Origin: an uncultured Bacteroidales bacterium
Lineage (GTDB): Bacteria; Bacteroidota; Bacteroidia; Bacteroidales; FEN-979
Direction of reading: 5' to 3'
Length of the DNA stretch: 64,000 nucleotides
Assembly: GCA_903959905.1 (NCBI GenBank)
Contig: CAJBYO010000079.1
Coordinates: 104,340-168,339 of the forward strand
Every line of letters starts with the position of its first letter. The first letter of the stretch is position 1. This document shows, in pieces, positions 56,874 through 64,000 of this stretch. A program made the position numbers and the translations under genes. Below the pieces are notes generated by a model. The model saw only the letters and a list, made by a program, of their open reading frames with translations, searched no databases and had not been told where the DNA came from.

Positions 56874-59800
56874 ATGAAGACCACCACCAAAATCACCGTA
56901 CTCTTTATCTCCCTGTTAGGGGTTTTTGTTCTTTTACTGATCGGTTATCAGTTCATCCGTTTTAAAGAACAGTCATATTATCTGGAATTCAAGGCAAAAA
57001 GCGACAAGCAGATCATCGACAAAGTCCTTCAGTTTAAGTCTGAAAGTTTTCTAAAACCCACCAAAGACAATGCTGCCTGGGATGACATGGTGCAGTTGAC
57101 CATTACCCGCGACACAACCTGGGCACATCAGAATTTACGGCCCATTCTATCAACATTTGACATGAGCTATATCGGAGCGTTCGACTCCGTGGGCCACCTC
57201 ATTTTGTCAAGGTGCAGCCCTGATTGCAGCACGTTTACACTAAGCCATGAACAGGTTTTGGATATGTTCAGGGAGAAAAGCAGCAATCATGGTTTCATTT
57301 CATTTAACGGGTCGCTCTTTGAAATCTTCGGCTCCTCCATTGTACCAACCGCCGACAATTTTCATAAAACAAAACCCAGGGGGTTCCTCATCTCAGCCAA
57401 AAAATGGGATCCTGAATATGAAAATGAGCTTGAATTGACAACTGGTTTCAACTTCACACTGCGTCCTGCTGGTTATAACATCCCTGTCCTTGACTATGAA
57501 ACAGATGAGATCGCATTTAAGACCCTGAGTGATATCCGTGGAAAACCTGTTTTCATTATTGAATATACAAATAGGAATCTCCTGGCCGGAAAACTTCACA
57601 GGTTTGGCTTGTTCGTATTCTCTGGAATATTTTTGCTTGTTATTGTTTTTATGATCGTTTTTTTCTGGACAAACAAATGGCTCACCAGGCCCATAAAAGC
57701 AATAACCCAAAGCCTGTCGGCCTCTTCAGAGGACCAACTTGAAAAATTACTTGGAAAACAGGATGAATTTGGCGAAATGGCGCGGCTTATCCGACAGTTT
57801 CACCTGCAAAAAAACGACCTGGTCGTCAAAATCCAGGAGAAGAATAAAGCGGATGAGATAATTGCCAAACTATCAGTGGCTGTTGAGCAAAGTGCGAACA
57901 ACATCCTTATTTCATCTGTTGAAGGCAAAATTGAATATGTGAATCATCGCTTCACCCTTTCAACTGGTTATACAAAAGATGAAGTGCTGGGAAAAAGCCT
58001 TGATTTTCTTAAATCAGGCTATTATTCCGATGAATTCTACGCGGAACTTGGAAACACCATCCGTTCAGGCCATGAATGGAACGGTGAAATGTATAATATT
58101 AAAAAGGATGGCGGGTATTACTGGACTTCAACCAACATTTCACCCATTACCAGCCAGGAAGGAGTGATAACCAGTTTTATTGCCATTGAGGAAGATATCA
58201 CAGCCAAGAAACAGGCTGAAATTGAGCTCAAAGAGGCAAAGGAATTTGCTGAAATGATCTACAAAGTTTCTCCAAGCGCCATCTTCACTGTCGACAACGA
58301 ACGTGTTATTACCAGCTGGAATATCCAGGCAGAAAAAATCACAGGATACACTGCAGCGGAGATGATCGGAAAGCCATGCACTATATTTGCAGAAAACCCA
58401 TGCAAAGAGAAGTGCAGATTATTTGACCCGGATGTAATCAAACCTGTGAACGGCAGCGAGGGGATCATCATTGATAAGAACGGGACTCCGATCCATATTT
58501 CCAAGAACATCAACATACTGAGAGATCTGGACGGCGAAGCCATTGGGGGAATTGAGAGTTTTGAGAATATTACGGAAAGGAAAAAAGCTGAAAAAGCTTT
58601 AAAAGACAGCCAGCAGCGATATGCCACCCTGGTTCACGAACTTCCCGATATGATCATCATCCACCGGAAAGGGACAGTTCTTTTTGCCAATGAAGTGACC
58701 TTGCAGGCCATAAACCGGACCCTGGAACAATTGGTCGGGTCGAGCGTACTTGATTTTGTAGCTCCTGAATACATTCCCGTCGTTGTGGAAGCGATGCAGA
58801 AGCGGGAAGAGGGCCACCCGAAAAAAGATTACGAAATTAAAGTTCAGACCAGCAACAGTGAGTTCAGAGACGCAATTATCCGGGCAGATGATATAATCTA
58901 CGACGACGAGCCTGCCACACTGGTGATCCTCATTGATATCACCAGCCGTAAAATCGTGGAAGCCGAGCTCATGAAAGCCAAAGAGGAGGCCGAGAGTGCC
59001 AATCGGGCAAAATCTGAGTTCCTCGCAACCATGAGTCATGAGATCCGGACACCCATGAACGGGATCATTGGCATGACTGAGCTTGCCCTGACAACTTCAC
59101 TGACGGTAAGCCAGCGCGACTATCTTGAATCTGTACAATCATCGGCGTTCCTCCTGCTTGAAACGATAAACAGTATCCTGGATTTTTCAAAAATTGAAGC
59201 AGAAAAACTTATTCTTGACCAGGTTGAGTTCCAGATGCGCGATTTGATAGAACGGAGTGTCGACCTGCTTACCGTCAAGGCGTATGAGAAAAACCTAGAG
59301 ATTTTATGTGACGTGGAGCCCGGCATGCCGGAGTACTTCATGGGTGACCACCTGCGGATTCGCCAGATCCTCATGAATTTCATCAGCAACGCAATAAAAT
59401 TTACCGAAAAAGGCGAAATATGCGTTTTTGCCAAGAGAATCAGCAAAGAAGGATCTCCCGACAATGTTGCATGGATAAGGTTTGGAGTAAGAGATACCGG
59501 GATTGGTGTATCCATCCAGAACCGTGAAAGTATTTTTAACAGTTTCATACAGGCCGACAGCTCGACCACCCGGAAATACGGAGGCACCGGTTTAGGCCTG
59601 GCCATTTGCAAAAAACTTGCAGAGATGATGGGCGGTAAAGTCAGTGTGGAGAGCGAGCTTAACGAAGGCAGTACATTTTACCTTGAACTCCCGCTGGATA
59701 TTATTGCATCACCAGGAGAACAGGTGGCGGCTTCACATCCCGTCATCAAAAAAGCACTTTTGGTCGACGATAACGCCACAAATCTCCGAATATTGACCGG

Positions 59801-60548
59801 CATGCTTAATCACATGGGCGTTGAAACAACTGCTGTTGACAGCGGACTACGTGCCCTGGCGGCGCTCAAACCCGGCACAGGAAAAAATCCGGAATTTGAT
59901 ATTATTATCCTGGATATGCAAATGCCCATGATGGATGGACTGACTGTGGCTGAAACCATCAAAGGGGACCGTGAAATAAACACGAAACCGGTCATTATGA
60001 TGTTTTCTTCCATTGAAAAGGAACATATTCAGGAACTTGGCAAAAAAGCCGGCATTGATTATTACCTGACCAAACCGGTCAAAATGAAAGATCTGCTTGA
60101 ACTGTTGCAGACCGGCCGGAACCAGTCAACAAGGCCCTTACCGGGCAATATATCCACGCAACATGAAACTGAATTCAGTACAGGCAAAACAATCCTTATC
60201 GCCGAAGATAACAACATCAACCTGAAGCTGCTTAGTGTCATGCTCATGAAAACAACGGCGCACGTTCTCACTGCAACCAATGGGGCCGATGCCGTAAAGC
60301 TCTACATTAACAACCAGGTTGACCTTATTTTCATGGACGTACACATGCCCGAACTTGACGGGTTTCAGGCCACTCAAAAAATCCGCGAGCAGGAAAACGG
60401 CCTGAAGCATACGCCCATTATTGCACTTACAGCAAACGCAATGCCGGGCGACCGTGAAAAATGCATTGAAAACGGCATGGATGATTACCTTGCAAAGCCG
60501 TTCATTAAGGAAGACCTGGTGATGATCCTCAAGAAATACCTGAGTTAG
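56874..60548 (+). CDS. CHASE4-type hybrid sensor histidine kinase with two receivers
   Basis: 1224 aa from the ATG at 56874 ([11 protein letters not shown]); an upstream ATG at 56808 lies before the predicted transcript start. Order: TM1 about 7-27, periplasmic CHASE4 sensor ([15 protein letters not shown]), TM2 about 243-268, HAMP, three PAS domains (332-449, 455-575, 580-700), HisKA with His722 in [11 protein letters not shown], HATPase (N box [12 protein letters not shown]2 [12 protein letters not shown]), receiver 1 (Asp1014 in [11 protein letters not shown]) and receiver 2 (Asp1155 in [11 protein letters not shown]). PAS2 has three Cys (502, 510, 514). It shares 4 bp at its end with the convergent kinase gene. 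Confidence 0.93.
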   Translation: MKTTTKITVLFISLLGVFVLLLIGYQFIRFKEQSYYLEFKAKSDKQIIDKVLQFKSESFLKPTKDNAAWDDMVQLTITRDTTWAHQNLRPILSTFDMSYIGAFDSVGHLILSRCSPDCSTFTLSHEQVLDMFREKSSNHGFISFNGSLFEIFGSSIVPTADNFHKTKPRGFLISAKKWDPEYENELELTTGFNFTLRPAGYNIPVLDYETDEIAFKTLSDIRGKPVFIIEYTNRNLLAGKLHRFGLFVFSGIFLLVIVFMIVFFWTNKWLTRPIKAITQSLSASSEDQLEKLLGKQDEFGEMARLIRQFHLQKNDLVVKIQEKNKADEIIAKLSVAVEQSANNILISSVEGKIEYVNHRFTLSTGYTKDEVLGKSLDFLKSGYYSDEFYAELGNTIRSGHEWNGEMYNIKKDGGYYWTSTNISPITSQEGVITSFIAIEEDITAKKQAEIELKEAKEFAEMIYKVSPSAIFTVDNERVITSWNIQAEKITGYTAAEMIGKPCTIFAENPCKEKCRLFDPDVIKPVNGSEGIIIDKNGTPIHISKNINILRDLDGEAIGGIESFENITERKKAEKALKDSQQRYATLVHELPDMIIIHRKGTVLFANEVTLQAINRTLEQLVGSSVLDFVAPEYIPVVVEAMQKREEGHPKKDYEIKVQTSNSEFRDAIIRADDIIYDDEPATLVILIDITSRKIVEAELMKAKEEAESANRAKSEFLATMSHEIRTPMNGIIGMTELALTTSLTVSQRDYLESVQSSAFLLLETINSILDFSKIEAEKLILDQVEFQMRDLIERSVDLLTVKAYEKNLEILCDVEPGMPEYFMGDHLRIRQILMNFISNAIKFTEKGEICVFAKRISKEGSPDNVAWIRFGVRDTGIGVSIQNRESIFNSFIQADSSTTRKYGGTGLGLAICKKLAEMMGGKVSVESELNEGSTFYLELPLDIIASPGEQVAASHPVIKKALLVDDNATNLRILTGMLNHMGVETTAVDSGLRALAALKPGTGKNPEFDIIILDMQMPMMDGLTVAETIKGDREINTKPVIMMFSSIEKEHIQELGKKAGIDYYLTKPVKMKDLLELLQTGRNQSTRPLPGNISTQHETEFSTGKTILIAEDNNINLKLLSVMLMKTTAHVLTATNGADAVKLYINNQVDLIFMDVHMPELDGFQATQKIREQENGLKHTPIIALTANAMPGDREKCIENGMDDYLAKPFIKEDLVMILKKYLS

Positions 60549-63355
60549 GCTTCGTTCCGAAGCAGGCTGCTGATCTTTTTTGCAAGGAGATCCGGGTTGA
60601 ATGGTTTTGGTATGTAATCATTCATCCCGGCCAACAGGCATTCATCCACTACCCCCTTTACCGCATTGGCAGTTAAAGCAATGATGGGAACATCAAGGTT
60701 TAACTCCTGGCGGATTTTCTTTGTGGCTTCCAACCCTCCCATTTCGGGCATCTGGAGATCCATCAGGACAAGTTCGAACGACTGTTCACCAAGTATTGCC
60801 AAAGCCTCCAACCCATTGTTGGCGATGGTAACGGCCATGTTCCATTTTTCCAGCATGGATTTGGCAATAAACTGGTTGAACTGGTTATCTTCAACCAGTA
60901 AAACATGTTTACCTGTAAAGTTGCCGATATTTGACAGAGCCGATTCTTCAACCTCCCTGTTCACTTCTATGATTGCGCGTTTGAAGTGGACAGTGAAGAA
61001 AAATTCACTTCCGGCATTTTTCTGACTTTTCACTTCGAGATTCCCACCCATCAGCTCAACCAATTGCTTGCTGATTGCCAGTCCTAACCCGGTACCACCA
61101 TACAGTCGTGTGGTCCCTGCATCCTCCTGCTGAAAACTTTGAAAAATCCTGGAAAGATTCTCCGCTGCAATCCCGATCCCCGAATCTGACACATTGAAGT
61201 AAACACTGCATAGCTGAGGAGTTGAACTTATCAGTTTACATTCCAGCGTTACCTCGCCCCTGTTTGTGAATTTAATCGCGTTGTTCAGAAGATTCACAAG
61301 TACCTGCCTGCATCGTATGCTATCTCCAAAAATGGGGATCTTCAATGATTCATCAAATTTATTTTGAAGTTTGATCTCTTTTTCTGCCGCTTTGTACTCA
61401 AACGCTTCGAATACATTTCTCACAAGATCCTCCAGGCTGAAACTGGCTTCAACCAATTTCATCTGACCAGCTTCAATCTTGGTGAAATCAAGAATATCGT
61501 TGACAATGCCCAGCAAGCCCTCTGAGGAGCTGTTTAAGCCTTTGAGCAGTTTACGTTGTTCCTCGGTTATCTGGGTATCCTCAAGTAAACGGGTAAGGCC
61601 GTTGATCGCGTGCAGCGGATTCCTTATTTCGTGACTCATATTGGCCAGGAACTGGCTCTTGGCAATGCTGGCAGAAATGGCTTCCTGCCTGGCTTGCTTA
61701 ATTTCCATTTCATTTTTCTTCCTGGAGGTGATATCGGAATAGCGCCACAAATTGCCCATGAATTTATCGCCAGACCAGATCGGGAGATAGTCACGTTCAA
61801 ACACCCTCCCATCGTTCAGTTCAAATTGCTCATCAAATGCAGGCTTACGATCCCTAAGGATCTCGTCTATCCTGCTGACGAACGCCCTTGAATCCTTGAA
61901 ATAGTGTGATATCTGCCTGGCTGTTGGTTCACAATTCAAACCGACCAATTCTTCCGGATCAGTGGTCATGTTGAACAGGTGACAGAATTCCTTGTTAACG
62001 AGTACGATTTCCCGTTTTTCATTTTCAACCAGAATACCTGTATGAAGGTTCAACATAAGTGTACTGATCCTCGAAGTACTTGATTCAAGTTCATACTGTG
62101 CTTGTTTCTGCTCAGATATATCCCGGATAAATGCACTGAAAAAGTTTTCGTTCTTTATCTTGATCGGATTTACTGCCAGTTCGACAAAGAACTGTTCGCC
62201 GCTCTTTTTTTTACTCAGGATTTCAATGCGCCTGTTTATTAAAAAACCAATGCCGGTTTCCTGGAATTTCATGAACCCGTTGAGATGAGCTGACTTTAGG
62301 TGCTCAGGAACGATCAGGTCTGAAATCTTTTTTCCGATGGCTTCGTAATTGGAATACCCGAAAATCTTTTCGGCCTGTTTATTCCATCGGATGACCTCCC
62401 CTTTTGAATTAATAAAGATATAGGCGTCCATGGCCGTATCAATGATCAGGCGGGTTTGCTTGATATTGACCTGCAGGGCATCCTCAATTTTTTTCCGGGC
62501 TGAGATGTCCCTGTGCATGGAGATATATTCTGTCAGCTCACCGTTTTCATTGAATACAGGCTGAATCTGGAGCCAGGCCCAGTAGGGCCTTCCGCCTTTC
62601 CTGAATAACTCCACGTTCATTTCAACCGATTTCCCGGCCATCCCGGCCCGGATGATCTCAGATGATTTTCTCTTTATTTTATTGGCGCCTTCAAGAATCT
62701 CAAGCGTTTTTTTGCCAATGATCTCATCCAGGGAATAGCCTGTTGTTTTCTCAAACGCACTGTTCACCCATACCGTCGCACCTTCCCTATCGGTAATAAG
62801 AACTGCATTATCTGTGTGGCGTGAGATCAGTGCCAGTTTCTGCAGCTCGCTCCGGTTAAGGATATGGCCATACACTGAGCCAGCCAGGTTGCCGATAAAT
62901 GAGAATACAGCGATCTGTTCCGGGGTGAACTTACATTTTTCCTCGCTGGCAATAATGAAAACACCAACAACCTGGTCGCCATTGAAAACCGGGATGCTCA
63001 GCCGTGATCCGATGCTGAAACCCCGGGCACTGTCGCTTGTGATCCGCGGGTGTTCATTGTTTACATCGGGGACATACAGCATCTTCCCTGTTTTGAACAC
63101 GTACCCCGGGTGACGATCCATTGCAGTTCGCTCAGCTTCCTGTTTTTCCTCCTCGGTAAAACCTTTTGCAAAATACAGTTTCAGCTTTTTGTCGGCAAAA
63201 TCAAAGAGGAAAAGGCCTGTATACTCCATCCTGATGACATCCTCAAGAATCCGCTCCACCTCCAGGGCAAGTTCATGTATGTCACGTATCTCCGTTGAAC
63301 GGGATGCGAACTTGTTGAGGACATCCAGGACTGGTATAATCTTATCGAACAACAT
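60545..63355 (-). CDS. Soluble GAF/PAS hybrid histidine kinase
   Basis: 936 aa, no clear transmembrane segment. A GAF domain (about 20-165, with [19 protein letters not shown]), then three PAS domains (about 172-535; e.g. [22 protein letters not shown] is 22 residues of PAS1 at about 200), HisKA with His575 in [11 protein letters not shown], HATPase ([27 protein letters not shown]) and a receiver with Asp866 ([11 protein letters not shown]). It probably detects a cytoplasmic signal. A GlcG/HbpS-like gene lies 1 bp upstream and is surely in the same operon. Confidence 0.92.
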   Translation of the reverse strand: MLFDKIIPVLDVLNKFASRSTEIRDIHELALEVERILEDVIRMEYTGLFLFDFADKKLKLYFAKGFTEEEKQEAERTAMDRHPGYVFKTGKMLYVPDVNNEHPRITSDSARGFSIGSRLSIPVFNGDQVVGVFIIASEEKCKFTPEQIAVFSFIGNLAGSVYGHILNRSELQKLALISRHTDNAVLITDREGATVWVNSAFEKTTGYSLDEIIGKKTLEILEGANKIKRKSSEIIRAGMAGKSVEMNVELFRKGGRPYWAWLQIQPVFNENGELTEYISMHRDISARKKIEDALQVNIKQTRLIIDTAMDAYIFINSKGEVIRWNKQAEKIFGYSNYEAIGKKISDLIVPEHLKSAHLNGFMKFQETGIGFLINRRIEILSKKKSGEQFFVELAVNPIKIKNENFFSAFIRDISEQKQAQYELESSTSRISTLMLNLHTGILVENEKREIVLVNKEFCHLFNMTTDPEELVGLNCEPTARQISHYFKDSRAFVSRIDEILRDRKPAFDEQFELNDGRVFERDYLPIWSGDKFMGNLWRYSDITSRKKNEMEIKQARQEAISASIAKSQFLANMSHEIRNPLHAINGLTRLLEDTQITEEQRKLLKGLNSSSEGLLGIVNDILDFTKIEAGQMKLVEASFSLEDLVRNVFEAFEYKAAEKEIKLQNKFDESLKIPIFGDSIRCRQVLVNLLNNAIKFTNRGEVTLECKLISSTPQLCSVYFNVSDSGIGIAAENLSRIFQSFQQEDAGTTRLYGGTGLGLAISKQLVELMGGNLEVKSQKNAGSEFFFTVHFKRAIIEVNREVEESALSNIGNFTGKHVLLVEDNQFNQFIAKSMLEKWNMAVTIANNGLEALAILGEQSFELVLMDLQMPEMGGLEATKKIRQELNLDVPIIALTANAVKGVVDECLLAGMNDYIPKPFNPDLLAKKISSLLRNEA

Positions 63356-63356
63356 A

Positions 63357-63791
63357 TTATGAATTCAATTTATCTAAAACAGCCAGTGCGGCCATTGCAC
63401 ATTGCTCATCCTGTTTGTAATGCCCGCCACTGATGCCGATGGCCCCTGCCAATACACCGTCAATAATTACCGGCAGGCCACCTCCAAGCAGGATAAAATC
63501 CTGGAATTGCTGCACACCGTGAAACAGTATGGGGTCATCCTTGATATGATCGTACCAGGCTTCCCCGCTTGGCATACCATATCCGACTGCTGTGACAGCT
63601 TTCTTTCGTGCCGCATCGATCGTAACAAGCGCGGCATTATCCATCCGGCTGAATGCCTTCAGAACACCACTTTCATCAACAATATAACAGGATATCCTGA
63701 TACCGAGCTGAACAGCTTTTTGCTCGGCTTCAATCAGCATTTGCCTGGCAGCTTCGGCTGAAATGGATTTTTTCTGAAAATTCGTATTCAT
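63357..63791 (-). CDS. GlcG/HbpS (DUF336) family protein
   Basis: 144 aa, compact alpha/beta protein with the family pattern GIRISCYIVDESGVLKAFSRMD, AARKKAVTAVGYG, FILLGGGLPVIIDGVLAGAIGISGG and a C-terminal helix. HbpS in Streptomyces is an extracellular haem-binding partner of the SenS/SenR two-component system, and GlcG is found near glycolate genes. Here no signal peptide is seen, so it is probably cytoplasmic. The 1-bp spacing to a hybrid kinase suggests a sensor partner role. Ligand unknown. Confidence 0.88.
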   Translation of the reverse strand: MNTNFQKKSISAEAARQMLIEAEQKAVQLGIRISCYIVDESGVLKAFSRMDNAALVTIDAARKKAVTAVGYGMPSGEAWYDHIKDDPILFHGVQQFQDFILLGGGLPVIIDGVLAGAIGISGGHYKQDEQCAMAALAVLDKLNS

Positions 63792-63930
63792 TGTTTCAGC
63801 AGGTTTAATAATTCAAGACAGGACCTTAATTTAACTGATTGACCGCAATCATACCTGTAAAGTTACATTTAATCTTTAATGACGGTGTTATATCTAAAAC
63901 TAACTGCCTGATTTTCAAAATAAATAATAA

Positions 63931-64000
63931 AACCACGAAGGCGATGAAGGACATACGAAGGCGCCAAAGATGTCTCACATTATAATTAAACTCTTTGTGC
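63931..64000. repeat. Edge-truncated intergenic inverted repeat
   Basis: AACCACGAAGGC (63931) and ACGAAGGCGCCAAAG (63955) form direct copies, and the window ends in CTTTGTGC, the expected start of the inverted copy (CTTTGTGCCTTCGTGG). This type of repeat is common between genes in Bacteroidota. The right half lies beyond the edge, so it is only partly seen. No gene is visible in 63792-64000. Confidence 0.45.

Overview
The window comes from a member of the Bacteroidota, most likely an environmental Bacteroidales-like lineage. Four things point there: repeated TAnnTTTG (-7) promoter elements instead of sigma70 boxes, two secreted proteins with the C-terminal sorting domain of the type IX secretion system (T9SS), a DUF4290 gene, and a spc operon with map and infA after secY. 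I cannot name a species from sequence alone.

Region 1 (1-17260, minus strand) is one long ribosomal superoperon, read from rpsL at the right to a truncated rpoA at the left edge: rpsL-rpsG-fusA, then the S10, spc and alpha gene sets, with secY, map and infA. Several intercistronic gaps hold copies of a 22-bp palindrome (GAGACGCA...TGCGTCTC). S3 has an unusual Arg-Gly-Asp-rich tail. Upstream of rpsL lie two putative promoters and a hairpin-rich leader of about 310 nt.

Region 2 (17630-30600) is housekeeping and mixed: a TylF-type methyltransferase (-), an 11-bp minisatellite, a UvrD/PcrA helicase, a large inverted repeat, DUF4290-murA (MurA with Asp in place of the fosfomycin-target Cys), grpE-dnaJ, a NatA/NatB-like ABC exporter, and, in the opposite direction, a fold-III arginine-decarboxylase-like gene with a deoxyhypusine-synthase-like gene (a likely polyamine module). 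A HEAT-like protein of unknown function follows.

Region 3 (30600-50213) holds a T9SS-sorted secreted protein and then an exopolysaccharide (EPS) locus: a single-domain response regulator, a degenerate-receiver/sugar-transferase fusion with a four-Cys insert, a half-length TolC-like outer-membrane protein, a Wzc-like co-polymerase with a degenerate tyrosine-kinase domain, a flippase, a Wzy-like polymerase, a methyltransferase on the opposite strand, five glycosyltransferases, an acetyltransferase, an FkbM methyltransferase and a T9SS-sorted beta-helix protein. This looks like a Wzx/Wzy-dependent EPS pathway whose initiating enzyme and tyrosine-kinase control are both atypical.

Region 4 (50230-63800) holds mainly signalling genes, several of which may serve the EPS locus: an NtrC-type regulator with an altered GAFTGA loop, an acyltransferase, a LruC-domain lipoprotein, ugd (UDP-glucuronate supply) followed by an orphan Hpt protein, a CHASE4-type hybrid kinase, and a second, GAF/PAS hybrid kinase 1 bp downstream of a GlcG/HbpS-like gene. 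My main hypothesis is that a multistep phosphorelay (hybrid kinases, Hpt, receivers) controls EPS production here, partly through a receiver-like domain fused to the initiating glycosyltransferase.
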